DNA of 64,000 nucleotides, taken from Ignelater luminosus. Its lineage: Eukaryota > Arthropoda > Insecta > Coleoptera > Elateridae. Below the pieces are notes generated by a model. That model did no database searches. It had not been told where the DNA came from and worked only from the letters and a program-made list of their open reading frames with translations. Every line of letters begins with the position of its first letter. Position 1 is the first letter of the stretch. The position numbers were made by a program, and so were the translations under genes. Below are positions 1 through 12,328 of this stretch, piece after piece. The DNA lies in the NCBI GenBank assembly GCA_011009095.1, contig VTPC01090930.1:62001-126000 (forward strand), given 5' to 3'.

Positions 1-2184
1 ACCTTCAGTTGAATATTTTTGTTGTTTTTTCGCTTAATTATTTTTTTTGCTTATTGATATTCATCGATCCACAATAAAGAATTTCAAATATTTAGAATAT
101 CAATAATATATGTGTTAATCTGGTACTTTAGAATATTTAGATAACCGTAATTGATGGACAACGAGGTTAGCCTATCAATTCAGAAATTTCAAAAACGAAG
201 AGAATCTATCAATTCGAACAATTTTGACTTTGCTCACTAGTTATCCACACATGTATATAAAAATTCAGTCAAATACAGGCAAACTAGATTTAGAATTTCG
301 CGTGAATATTTGAACTTGGATAAAGCGAAACCACAAAACATGGGTATAAATAGAAACGGCTATGATCTCTACCTCCGAAGAAAGCAAAGGAAATATTGGT
401 AACAAATCGGGTCAGGGTTTTCGTTGTTTGAAATTCTAAAAGTGTCATTGTATTAGATTGTTTTGAAAGAGGTCATCCTTCTCCGAGAGGTAATGAAGAC
501 TAAACGGTCCAGTATGCTGTTAAGAAATGTTGTCCACAGGTTGTGTTGCTTAGCTCAATATTTAGCTGAAACCTATAACTATGGCTTTGAATTGCTCTTC
601 CTTTTATTCGCAGAATTTAGCGCTTTCCGAATCTCATCTATTTTAGAACATCCAGAGAAGCATTCAGGAAGATAGGGATTTTTAACAAATGTTAGGCGGA
701 AAACCAAATGGTTGTGACTGTCAATATCTAAAACCTTGAGTAAAGATTTTTAAAATTAAGTAAGCATTACAAGCGGAGGCAAAATAGAATAGATGCATTA
801 AACCTAACTGAGATTATGTAGAGAAATTAAACTATTTTGTGCAAGATAATGTCGGTGTTGACTCCCTGAGCATGAGATAAATAAGCTGTAGTAGAAAGAG
901 ATCAACGAATAAAAGCAAAAGGACAAATTTGTTATTTTGAGATTATTGCTTTTTTTCTCGAGATTTCTATAAAAGTGCTTGATTTTCTATATTTTATTAA
1001 ATAAGAGGAGCTGAATATTATGTACTTTTATTAACAAGTTTGTAGTAGTCTTTGGTTTCCTCTTCTAATGTCATGATACTAGACCTAACTATAAGTAAAC
1101 ATATAATTTTGAAATTAATTAAATCAATGCAATTTCAAAACAAATGCTATAGAATTATAAACCACTACCGTATGCACAAACCATGCATAACGGAGATCCG
1201 ATCACGATCGGTTTGAATTATGAGACCTTTACTGGACCGTAGTTGAAAAGTTCTATCGTATAAGATTAATAACTTTCTTCATGCCTGTTGCATTTTCTTC
1301 ATGTAATAAATACAATTAGTAAAGAGTTAAAATAATGTTATATACTTGTATTATTGAAACCAAAATACCTGCAACTAACTTTTTAATCTAACTATTTCAC
1401 TCTGTTCAAGACAAATTTTCAAAAAGGTTCAATTAAACATTAACTGTCTTGTGGTTTCTTAAAGCGTGTTTAATTTCCAATACGGATCTGTAGATAAGGC
1501 GCGATGTGGTAGCACAGGAACACTCGATTGTTCGGCTTTACTCTGTAATCTTCATTCCTAATAGCGTCATTACTGTACCTGACCACCTTGGTGGCCCACA
1601 CAGTAAGAGTGTGTATATTCCTTAGTTTTATGAGTCCCTTTACCCTATATTCAGCTTACCCTTTTCACCTCTTTTTATATTGAAGATAATAACGTTTAAT
1701 TTTTTTGCAATAGGTTTAATAATGGTTTTTATACATTAGCCGATCCTTTATTAAATTTTAATTTATATTCAATAAAATTCTTAATGTTATTTTCTGAAAT
1801 GTTATTAAACTTCGTTTATTCTATTTATTAGTTTTTTGAAGTTATGTTGTTTATTTAGAAGCTCTATGATTTAATAAACTTTAATGAGGTTTCTCCATGA
1901 ACAATTTAATTATTAATGAAAGAGAGAGAAAGAGAAAACTTACTCAAACTTAGCCATTATAATTAAAAATTTTATTCTTTACAAAACTATACGCTCATGC
2001 TCCTCCAGATATGGAATCTTTATATTTTTTTGCAGATCTATACTTATTTATAAAGAGCAAATTCTTAGGATAATAAAATGTCAGAAATAGGATCCTAAGA
2101 TAGGAAGGATAGAAAAAGATATAGGACAAAAATCCTAAATCAGAAAACTGAAAGATTTCAACGTTTGAATAATTTACACTTTAT
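1..2184. other. AT-rich non-coding sequence, nothing recognised
   Basis: No open frame here resembles a known protein. The frame at 463-675 (70 codons) has no recognisable motif and starts with a non-ATG codon. A short purine run lies near 1919-1940. Nothing folds like a tRNA. Confidence 0.6.
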
Positions 2185-2229
2185 TTAGTAATAGATGTAA
2201 AGTGTACATTGTACATACATACATTTCTG

Positions 2230-3640
2230 GATTTGCGTATCTGTTAATTCTAAATTGCTTCTATGTGACAGAAAAGCATTACATACAAAGTACTGCTCAA
2301 AATTTTCAGGTGTAGAATTTGTACGCTTCTCTGTTGAAATTGATTTGAACCACGAAACGCTGCGCTCAACATCACATGATGCAGTAGGTGGATATTTGTA
2401 AATTGGAAAATTTTGTATTAAACTTTGGCTTTTCCCAGATAATAGTTTTGTTATATCCGACATATTTCCATAACCCGGAATTTTTATTTTAACATTTAAA
2501 AATTGTTCATTCGCTAATTTTCCAGCATTACCGGACACCCTTTCAGAGACGTTTCTACCACTTGAATTATGGTCAGTGAATCTGTAAAAAGTAATCCAAC
2601 TTTTTCTAGTTTTCTTATGCTTGAAACTAAAATTTTAAATAGCAATAGTTTCGGAACCTGATACTAGGCTCAGAACAACCTGCAAAAATGTAACCATTAA
2701 ATAAAAAAAAAGGTACACCATCTGGTTAAAACAGGTTCTGGTGATAATGGTAATACTGATAGTTTTTCTTTGTAAAGTTCAATCTGTAAAGGTGCTTTCA
2801 CGAAAATTTTTTTAATAGACAATATCAAATCGTTAATATCCTGATATTGCGAACGAATTGTTTCGCACATAAGATTTAACCCATGAACCATGCCGATTAG
2901 ATGGATTAATTATGGGCAAAAGACTTTCATATTAGTTCCACACTTTACCATATACGGAGCTCTGTCCATTAGCAGTAGTTTTACTCTTTCATATTTTATG
3001 CCCGAAGGCCATAATGCATCTGCAAAATGATACCATAAAATTATAATTCTGCGTAATAAAGAATTATTTATAAACCGTGCCATGGTTGAATTGTATGTTC
3101 TTTCTAGTGGTTTGGATGCTAAAACTATAGAACTCGTTATTTCCTCGCTGTTTAACTTTCCAATAATCGTGTTTGCGATATTTCGGCCTCTGATATCTGT
3201 GGTTTCATCAAGAGAAATCCAAATGTCAGAATCACTAACAATCTGACGAATCTCCGCCAAAACCTGCAATACACTGTCAATTAATTTGTTATTCAAACAA
3301 CGAAAAACAAAACACTTTGATAACATTTTGGCAAATAATTTTTCCTCAACGCCGATTCACTTGGGATATTTCTGCCGCAATATTTTCTGGTGATTTCATT
3401 TTATAAAAAGAAATATTGGCACCCAAGAAGGCGCTACACAGGTCTATATAAAATTGATTAACAGAGGCATCTTGATTATTACCAGCAACCAAAGTTTGTC
3501 TATACGGTTTTTTTTATTTCCGATATGTGTTGGTCCCTTTTAATGTTGCAGTAAATGAGACACTCGGTTGCATGCGAGCCCAAAAGAAAACGATGTGTTT
3601 AGATTACCAGATACCAGTTTTTTAGAACTTACTGTTTGAC
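2230..3640 (-). pseudogene. Degenerate hAT-superfamily transposase (BED-finger / CGBP1-like type)
   Basis: Remnant of a hAT DNA-transposon transposase read right to left. N-terminal traces near 3380-3640 include a possible BED-type zinc-finger remnant (C...H spacing around CNRVSHLLQH) and the stretch FYIDLCSAFLGANI. The next blocks are the catalytic-domain start DIWISLDETTDIRGR and KLLLMDRAPYMVK (2910-3326), then CETIRSQYQDINDLILSIKK and LPLSPEPVLTRW (2697-2891). The hAT C-terminal dimerisation block follows as CDVERSVSWFKSI and RTNSTPENFEQYFVC (2185-2538). The blocks are in the expected order but lie in different frames with intervening stops, and the span between the middle and C-terminal blocks is shorter than in intact members, so part is missing. 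The resemblance is to insect proteins annotated as CGG-triplet-repeat-binding-protein-like, recalled from memory. The element ends were not found. The protein cannot be functional. Confidence 0.85.
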
Positions 3641-3942
3641 CACATGGTTTGAAAAGACCGTTTTTAACCTTTCATTGGAAATCTGAAGAAATTCAGTGTT
3701 TTTGGCTGTTTAAAACCATTTCTGAACTTTCTCTTCGTACGTTTTCTTGTGTTTAGGCACGCTTAGATTGTACTCTAGTAAATAACTAAATTACACTACG
3801 ACGTAAATCGCCGGTAAACTTGCACACCCTACAGATTATTAGAGAGATTTTCGCAGAATAACTGAATAAGTACATAGGGCGGAATTAAGCAAATGCGTCT
3901 GAAAAAGAAGAGGAATGGCGCGAACATGTAGAAGAGCAGTAC

Positions 3943-4007
3943 CAGTGGCGCACAACGTACTTGTATGAAAGTAATGTCAGAAACAAAATATACAAGAGCC
4001 GCCACTG
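3943..4007. repeat. 65-bp inverted repeat with CAGTGGCG ends
   Basis: The segment begins CAGTGGCG and ends CGCCACTG, a perfect 8-bp inverted pair, with a second inner pair TTGTAT/ATACAA. CAGTGGCG-type ends are common on hAT-like and related non-autonomous elements, and this lies just upstream of the hAT remnant on the same side as its N-terminus. The 8 bases on either side do not match, so no target duplication is visible. It may be a folded MITE relic or the tip of the neighbouring element. Confidence 0.4.
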
Positions 4008-4651
4008 ATAATTCGTTTCTGCTCAGCTGACGTGAGCTTCGTCCAAAACTGGTCTACTACGCACATTCTTCACATTCCTTAGCAATGTACATATAGATTG
4101 CAAAGGGGTTCAAGCATTATTTAGGTTAGGTCGCATGGAAATGGCTAAAGTATCCACACAGCTACACTGAGATATAAAAGAATTTCAAATTGTTGTATTT
4201 CAACTGAGGCAATACATAAATGAAGAAGAAATAAAATATCCTAAAATAGGAAGTTAAAATACAGTATTTAGGATCAACATTCGTAATTTAGAAATTTAAG
4301 AAATTAAAAGGGGATGCCAAATAATTTATTTTTTATAGAAACAAGTTTATAACTCGGTTTTCGTTCACGTCCTACATAATTAATAAAAAGGATCTTTCCT
4401 ACGAATCCGCTCTTTACTTATTTATATTATACGCATGCTACATTTTGATTTTGTATGAGATCCTATATTTCACTTGTAAAATTGATTTTGAGCATGCGCC
4501 TCATCTTAATATAAATTACAACGTTTGGCATTTCATGGCGTAGCATTCTCTCACATGCAACCAAGGTTAATATGAGTGCCACAAGGTGCAAATGCACTCT
4601 TTTGCACCTTCTGGGTATAAAGTATATTTAGATATCTGAAACAGATACTGC
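4008..4651. other. Intergenic, nothing recognised
   Basis: No gene is visible. A 10-bp stem (AAGGTGCAAA/TTTGCACCTT, 4583-4610) with an 8-base loop is present, but such a stem can occur by chance in a window this size. Confidence 0.5.
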
Positions 4652-4814
4652 GAGGCAAAACATCTGAATTCACGTTTCAATGGTTCTGGTTTCAAGCAAA
4701 ACAGTAGATGCATTTTGCTTGCAGCAAAACCACTCTCTAGACAAGGAACCAAGAAGGTACCGTAAAAGCATCAATCTAAGAAATTGCAAAGAACAAAAAG
4801 AAAAACAAAGAGGC
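4652..4814 (-). repeat. Dispersed repeat, inverted copy 1
   Basis: Read on the minus strand this matches 6371-6529 read on the plus strand at about 90% by eye. Shared anchors include CAATTTCTTAGATTGATGCT and GGTTCCTTGTCTAGAGAGTG. Open frames in both copies give similar short peptides only because the DNA is repeated. The family is unknown. It could be one arm of a transposon with ~160-bp inverted ends, or an independent insertion of a dispersed repeat. Confidence 0.75.
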
Positions 4815-6370
4815 AATACAAAACGGTAACATAAACTAGATTACTTTAGGTTTAATTATTCATGCGTCTTTTGCATTTTCCATATTTTGACTTATCTTGA
4901 CTTTGTTGGACTTATCTATTTTAGTGAGTTGGTTCGTAGCTGTTACACTGTACTATATTTTCTGAGACGAATTCTTAGTTCACATCATGTCAAATTTGCT
5001 TGTCAATCACACAAACACTGAAGTAATTAGCCTGTTGCAGTGTTCTCTTGCGTCCTGTTCATAGTTCTTATTTTCAGCCACGCAACCGCATCGACCATAT
5101 TTTTATAACTAAAGTACTTACTTATAACTGAATAATGGGTTTTGATAATGTCAGGGTTCCCTATAAAAATAATAGTTTTGGACTTGAGCTATCAGATTAT
5201 TTCAAAGTTTATTAGTTACTTTTTCTGCAATGTAGAGCATGATTAAAAATTTGAAAGCGTACACACTTTTTTATTTTTGTAGGAATTTGTTTATTTTCTA
5301 ATTTGAAAATGATTGTTTCCTGCATGAATAGATGGTGACAGTTTCCTATCTACCCTGGATAAACTTCTTCTATAATCGGAAGAATATTAAAGTAGCTAAA
5401 TATAAAAAATTCAAATTGTAGACGCAAATTTCTGATATACTGATACTCTGAATTTCGTGTCTTGGTGCCATTCTACAGTTCTGTTTTCTATAGCTAATTA
5501 GAACCAAACTTCAGAGTAGTTGTTCAAAATAAAATAAACAATAGCCTGGCCACTAGGTAAGTTCTTGAAATTCCGTATCTTGAAAACAACAGAGACGTAT
5601 TATTTCAGCCATGGTGTAAGCCCAAATACCGTTTAGTGCGCAAAATTGAAATGGAGAACGTTTTATGGATCATGATGATGGAACTTTATCTAATATCTGA
5701 ACATTCAACCAACTCATCGTCAGTCTCAGTTATCAGTGGCAGTGAATAGCACGCAAGTAAAATTTTACTAATAGACTGTAGAATACTAAAGTTCTGACAA
5801 AACAAAGAAACAAAGAAAAACTCATCCCACATTACTACATGATTAATGCTTAATAGCGCATAGGAACTGCATTGAATTGGGATTTTTTAGGTCAATTTCC
5901 AACTAATTATTAAGTTATCTATGTTTTTTCTCAAAGACTAATTTAGACAGTTTTCTGTACTGCACGACTACAAAAAAACTTGTAGATGTTTTCTATATCA
6001 TAATTGACTAGAGTGAAAGTTCAAATATAAAACTACTATACGATGGTAATGTATACCAGTGCGTAAGTCAGACTTAAATAGTTAGGAATTTCCAAATTTA
6101 AACTCAATGTTTTAACAGCAAGCATAAAAAACTTTTTCAGGCATAAAATAAAAGAAAGAATGAGTGAATTCACTTTTGGGTCAGTTATGAAGACTGAAAT
6201 AAAAATGAAGGGCAAAGCAAGAAAAAGGAAATTTGGCCTCGGTTACTGCTTACAGTTTTCACCTTCATATTAACTTATCCAGTTTTCGTTAGAAGAAAAG
6301 CATCAGCCAAACCTACTGTTGAATAGAATTTCAGTCTGGTGTTGCCAAAAGATTGTATATGACAGTTGTA
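4815..6370. other. 1.55-kb spacer between inverted repeat copies
   Basis: AT-rich with no open frame of note and no recognisable transposase. If the flanking copies are the ends of one element, this is its non-coding interior. Confidence 0.5.
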
Positions 6371-6529
6371 GCCTCATTGTTTTTCTTTTTGTTTTTTGCA
6401 ATTTCTTAGATTGATGCTTTCACAGTACCTGCTTGGTTCCTTGTCTAGAGAGTGGTTTTGCTGCGAGCAAATGCATCTACAGTCTTGCTTGAAACCAGAA
6501 TCATTCAAACGTGAATCCAGATGTTTTGC
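6371..6529 (+). repeat. Dispersed repeat, inverted copy 2
   Basis: Partner of 4652-4814 in opposite orientation. The match stops sharply outside both copies. It lies about 60 bases from a reverse-transcriptase remnant (6590-6850) that reads towards it, so it may have inserted into that LINE copy. Confidence 0.75.
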
Positions 6530-6589
6530 TCAAAAGATGGTTTGCTTCATTTATGTATTTATCCTTTGTAGAGCTATATCTTACTACTT

Positions 6590-6850
6590 CTAGACTTTTT
6601 GTATCGCAGTTGCTTTGTAATTCTCACTATATCCTTTCTCGTTTGTAATTTCATTTCTTTTTCCATACAGTTTGCGTTGATTCTGCTAAGTTATCTATTA
6701 AGTCTTTTCTGAATTTTATCATTTCTACTGTTATCCGGTCTTCTTCGGGTACTCGGTTATTTTTAAGCTTTTGAATAATATCCATTACGTCATTTTTATG
6801 GAATATAATTTTTTTTCTATTAGGTATTATTAAAACTGGCTGGTTTTAAG
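6590..6850 (-). pseudogene. Non-LTR retrotransposon reverse transcriptase fragment
   Basis: The minus-strand translation at about 6655-6815 gives IIQKLKNNRVPEEDRITVEM followed by DLIDNLAESTQTVWKKK. This is the block just ahead of the catalytic core in LINE reverse transcriptases (usual form KLKNNKAPGEDGI.AE). After a frame change, KGYSENYKATAI near 6600-6640 corresponds to the KGD...C.NYRGISL block. Only this ~85-codon part survives. It is a second LINE copy, distinct from 7795-9390, which contains its own version of the same block. Confidence 0.7.
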
Positions 6851-7794
6851 ACATTCCATTTAAATAAGATCACTATCTGGAACAATAATACCAGCTACAG
6901 GTCAGGCTATGCCCATTTTTAAGTACATAAACAATCATCTGATAGACATTTTATGTTCCCACTAATCGTCAATTGCTGGTGTTTGATACCATTATGTCTT
7001 CCACTTTGTCTCTTGTCGAATGCTCACTACCATTTCAGTAAAACTGCACAGCTCTAATTATTATTAATACATTTGTTTTGTTACTTTTAATTTTTACTTT
7101 TTTTATTAACTTATGGTTAAGAAGACGCTCTTCACTTTCTTAAATGACGTCTCTATTAGTTAAAATGTAGACCTGTCCTTGCTTTGGTGCAGAGATACTT
7201 GAGGTTGCAACCCTCATTCTCTTGTTTCCAACGACTCACTGTTGCTGCTGCTTTTAAACTAACTGATAGTTTCAGTTATAAGAAAATTAAGAAGGGAGCT
7301 TTTCAAGCCTGCCCCTCAACTCATATTACTCTTCTAGTCATTGCCTTTTTTGGACAAAAAAATGCAAATGTACGCAAATCCTCTACTCAACTAGTCTTCT
7401 AAAAGTCTAATATCTCAAATTCCATAGTTCTAAAAACTTGTTTTGTTAAACATTATGAAAGTTTTTCATAAATGAAGATATACTCGTTTAACTAAATTAT
7501 AATAGTGCTGTCTGTGTTAGCACAACATTGACTGTAGAAGCCGGTGAAAATACTGACTTGAAAGTTAGTAACTTCCTTCTGAAGTAGTTGTAGTAACTTT
7601 ATTTACGTTGTAAATCGTTTTACGTGTGTTTAGATCTTTGGATGAGCATAAGATAGGACCTTATTAAGATGAATGACTGTAACTGGTTTTGCACCCTTTG
7701 AAATACAACTAAAGAAATTTTCTTTAAGTTTTGTTATTTCTTATTATACTTCTTTACTTCAAAGTCTTGATTTCAAATACCCTTTCTGGTGTCA
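6851..7794. other. Intergenic between two LINE remnants
   Basis: A 72-codon plus-strand frame at 7184-7402 has no recognised motif and no ATG start. The part near 7650-7794 is probably the 3' untranslated tail of the LINE to its right. Confidence 0.4.
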
Positions 7795-9390
7795 AAGTAG
7801 AGTAGTTTCGTTCGAAATAACCTTGTGGATTTTATCTCATTTTTCCTGTTCCTGGCTGCTTCTTTTGCAGTTCCCCTCATGATCTCTCTTGCCGATAGCT
7901 GGCATTACGCTATCATTCCGCAGTTTTCTAGGTCTGTGTTTACATTCTTGCTGAACATACCATTTTTCACACTTTTTTACAGATTTTCTATCAACTACAA
8001 GCTGTTGCTTTATTTATTTATATAGTATTTCCAAAAATAAATAAATAAATTTATTCTCACTAAGTGGCCAACTGATCTTTCTTTATTGTCTCAGCATTGA
8101 TGTTATCCCCAAGCTTTCCAAGACTTCTTCATTCCCTTTTAGGAACCCCTCAATTATTTTCAGTACTTATATTTCACATACTCAAATCTTAAACCTTTAC
8201 CTCTTAGATAACATCCATGATTCCTACCGTAGATCATTATAGGAACGATAACAACATTTCATTTATTTTTTGGTCTTTTTCTCCCAAAAAAGAATCTTCC
8301 TTTAACATAATACGCTTTTGTTGTGCAACTATTTCCGCTGTTTATCTGTCGCTTTCTCCAAGCCTTTCTTTTGGCCTACTTTTACCTTTAAATATTTGAA
8401 TGTTTTCATCTGTTGCATAATTTCAGTATCCAGCTTAATGTTTGGTGCTTTTTCTACTTTTGAAATCACCACTGCTTCTGTCTTTACCACATTATTTTCT
8501 AAATCATTCGCCTTTAGTACTTTATTCTAAGATGTTAAAATGTTTTGAAGGTAGGCTTTACTTTCTGCAATTAGCACCAGATCATCAGCATACATCATTT
8601 CTTTAATCGTCGTTGGTTCTAGTTTCTTTGCTTCGACCCTATATCCCCGTACTAAATGTAGATCATTAGTACTATAAAATAACAGAAAGATCAGAATTCT
8701 CCTCTTCCTTACATCCTCATTAGTTGCAGACCTTTGGATGTAAGTTGCCCTAATCAGAAGATTAAAATTTCTTTGCCCCTGCCTGCTCTGAATCAATCCA
8801 CGTCGAGTATCATTTATTCTATTCTCTTTTTCTTCACGCAATCTTGTTTTTAAAATTCTTGTCAGTAAGATTCCCCTAAAGTAGTCACTTAAGAAGTCTC
8901 TTGATCTATTTTAGTTCTCTACCCAGCACTTTATAACTTGATGCAATCTTATCTTTTAGCATTTTCATTTCCATTCCATCATCTTCCATCGCTTTTACCA
9001 TTTCTACAAATCTTTATTGCCTGTGTAACACTCTCTTGGCCACCATTATCATCTGGTGTGTTAAAGTGTTCGTTCCAACAACTTTTCTAATCAACCTCTT
9101 TCATATTTTTAAGGACCTGTAGGAAAGTCTTACATAGTTTTACATTGATTTTTAAACTCTCTGACTGTTACTGATTCGTTATTTACTAAACACTTTTTTC
9201 ATAAAAGCTTCTTCTTTACCTCTACATGGATTTGTTGTGACTACCAAGACACTTCTTCGGTCACACTTACAAAAAATATATCTTTAGAATGTCTTCCACA
9301 ATTCTTGTTTGTGGTTCCTGATTCTGGCTTACCATTTTTCTTGTATTTGATTTTCTAATTGCATTTTACCCTTCAAGTTTTTAACTGACT
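7795..9390 (-). pseudogene. Degenerate LINE (non-LTR retrotransposon) reverse transcriptase with YADD motif
   Basis: Read right to left, the remnant starts in the linker between endonuclease and reverse transcriptase (9390-9100). It continues with a fragment like K.GK..GEDGIEMEMLK (about 8950-9050) and a GFR-box-like stretch in the 104-codon frame 8527-8841. That frame ends with the catalytic MMYADDLVLIAES (about 8560-8600). Downstream come KTEAVVISKVEKAPNIKLD and MKTFKYLKVKV (8350-8500), SWMLSK near 8215, and a C-terminal RPRKLRNDSVMPAIGKRD near 7890-7950, matching the usual RPRGRPRKTW end block. Many stops and frameshifts separate these pieces and the endonuclease domain is not recognisable. 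The block order fits RTE/BovB-like or Jockey-like insect LINEs; the clade needs a search. Confidence 0.85.
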
Positions 9391-12328
9391 CTTACACTTT
9401 TATTTAAATTTCAATTCTACAATTTTAGAATAATTAGAGTTGTCCCATTAAAACCATTAATATCATAAGTGTCTTTTAGAAAGTTTAATCTTGATGCAAG
9501 TTAATTTTTATCATATTCCAATTAAATTTCTGGACAACTAAAACGCTAATAAATAACAATTTTTACGTCAAAGAAACTATCGAGAAATTGTTATTAATGG
9601 TTCCAGTTTTAATTTTTTGTGAAAGTATGTGATTTCAAATAACATATATCACAATTTTTTTAAGATGACTGTAACTAATTTTCCCATCTGTAGGTAATAA
9701 TTTATTGATTCGACGGTTATGTTAATTACAATTCTTTAAATCCTTACTGTTGTTTCCTTGAAAACTACACATTTTTTGCCAACACTGTTTATTTAATTCG
9801 TAAAGTTTATTTTTGAATTTAAATGTGCTAACAAAGTTTTGCGCAAATTAAAGATTAAACTAAAAAACTAAATTAAGATTTGGATATTCTTATCAAAATT
9901 TCTCCTTTTTTAATTCCATAATTGAAGTTCGCAAAATCTTGTGGTTTATAAAACTATACCATTTAATCAGGATGTTACGGTTAAAAGTTACTTAACCAAG
10001 CGTATAATCAAAAACATACTTACTGTTAAATGACATCTCTTTTTATTCATTCATGTAAAAAAGAAAATCGTAAGGACAATGAATCTGAAACAGACATAAC
10101 TGTACAACTTAAATATCGAAAATAATTAACTCTTTTAATAAGGAGAATAAACTTACTTTAATACCCTACTCACTAAGTCAATAAAGCTCAAATTTCGAAA
10201 GGATATACGGGTGTTGGCAATAAAGAATCAATTACGATATCGGGTAATCCGTAATTAAACTAATTGGTATTGATGAGAGTTCAATTAGCGGCCGTTTTTG
10301 TGACTTTTTCCTCACGTGACTGTATAGAGATGGAATCATTTTAGATTATTATATAGAAGAGAGATGCTGGTTCTTGTTTTGGGTAAATTGGTTCAGTAGC
10401 CTGAGGGAGCGATTCCTGTTCCAGATAATTTATATGGACAATCGGCAACATAATTAATAAAGGCTTAATCTTAATTATACTTTTATGTTTGTATTTATTA
10501 TTGGTTCCTTTGGTTTTTACCGCCTTAATATATGTATAAGCATCAATGCGGTCGTTTTCATCTTTAAATAAATTCACTCTTCCCACAGTTTGCAGAATTT
10601 AACTCTATCAATATTTCTTATTTGTAATTTTACAACTTCTCTGCAAATTAGTAAACAATATACCAGGGGGTAAAATATGCATTTCTAAATGTAATTCCAC
10701 GAGTGGAATGCAACCATTTTGATGTACAGCATAAGATACGGTGTATTCCATATAATTCATTTAAACCGACTAATGTGTCAAACTGATTACCAAGCCGACA
10801 CTCTATTCGTATTTATTTTTTCTGTACGTTCTTTTTTCTGTTATCTGCAAAATTAAGACACTTCGAGAATATCAAAACAATTTTAAAATTTTATTTAGAT
10901 GCCATATCGTTTTTGAATTGGCAACAGAAATATTTCAAAAGTAAATTAAGGTAGATATTAGGTAGAATGGTATAATCAAAAGGTTATGCTGAGAGGGAAA
11001 ATGACGACTTTTAATAGAACCATTCGTAAAATCCAGTCGATGCTGTAGCCATAAATAAATAAACCTGATCCGAGTCAGAGAACATAAAGAAAGCTTCGGT
11101 CCATAATTCACCTTAGATCTTACATATTTACGGGTTTCTGCACCACGTTCACTAGATGTATAATTTAACGGATAAGGTTTAATAGTTAACGTGGTGGTAG
11201 GTCAAGAATTCTCTCTATCAACAAATAAAAAAATGCTTACGTAGAAAGTAAAAGTTCTATAAAGATGTCACGATACACAATGTTGTAACAACTACGATAC
11301 GCAAGATTTTGATTTCGTTTTTTAAAATTGCTATACCAAATCAAATGTTCTTCAATTATTAACCATATAAGATGTAAAATGTCAAAGAATAACAAAAAAA
11401 TATTTGTTTCTTAAACGAAGTTGACTAAAAAAAGTTGACAATCTTACTGTGGAACAAAATGAAAACATATTTCAGTTTTGAATAATTAATAAAATAGTTT
11501 ATAACGTTAACGGCACATATTGAAAAACATTTATGCACGGCATAACAGTTGGTTACCTTAAGTTGTAGTAAAGAAGTTCATATAAGTTGCACAACTTTTC
11601 AGAAAAAAATAAGAAACATTTATAATTTCAACAAGTTTGAAAACCGATGCGTATCAAAATATCTAAATTAAAATGGAATGTTTGGACGTTTACCAAAAAA
11701 AAAGTACTTTGTCCTTCTGTATTCTATACACCTACCTTGTCTTTGGTTCCAACATGTAGTCGTTAAAATTGAAAATGCTTTCACAGTTTCTAGTTTTAGA
11801 CTGAGGATGACCTTTCGGTTTTTTGTATAATTAAACAAAGCTGAAACAATGTTAATGTTGTAGCTTTGCATTGTCAAACATATGTGAAATTGATTAAGAG
11901 AATTTTTAATTATTTAATTTACACTTTAGTTCATTTTAGTGTTCAAATGCCGCTGGGATACGAAAATGTTCATCCTCGTTTAAAACGTAGGTTATTTCAA
12001 GATTGCTTTCTCTTTGATGCTGATGATACAAGTAGAAAAAGTGATAGTTACACGGAGATATAGAGTAGGTATTACTCCCTGGAAAAATGATCCTTGCTTC
12101 GACATAAATGAGAAGTTTTGAATTTGTTGGAATCTTTTGCTAATGAAAAATTACACTGGCGGTCCCTTATTGTAAGTTACACGCAAGCCCGTAATTGATC
12201 AGGAGATCATATTGCCTCAATATAAGTTAGCCTTACGTATGTTTAATTAATTATTAAATCACGTGTTTTATAACCAAATTAAGAATTGCATTCAAGGAAT
12301 CTAGAGGCAGACCCTGCTGAACAAGGCC
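9391..12328. other. Intergenic, no recognised gene
   Basis: Very AT-rich. Open frames at 10341-10586 (minus, 81 codons), 11668-11877 (minus) and 11866-12063 (plus) show no recognisable domain. The 10341-10586 frame starts with a non-ATG codon and could at most be a fragment of an exon. Confidence 0.5.

Noticed and set aside
2092-4253. 16-base direct repeat (ATCCTAAGATAGGAAG at 2092-2107, ATCCTAAAATAGGAAG at 4238-4253) flanking the hAT remnant
   Set aside because: Too long and too far from plausible hAT ends to be an 8-bp target duplication, and the match is short and AT-rich.
4583-4610. 10-bp stem-loop AAGGTGCAAA/TTTGCACCTT, considered as a Helitron end
   Set aside because: No CTRR terminus at the right distance and no partner end; a stem like this is plausible by chance.
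7673-8530. Series of plus-strand open frames
   Set aside because: They overlap the LINE reverse-transcriptase remnant, which has recognisable motifs on the minus strand, so they are its shadows.
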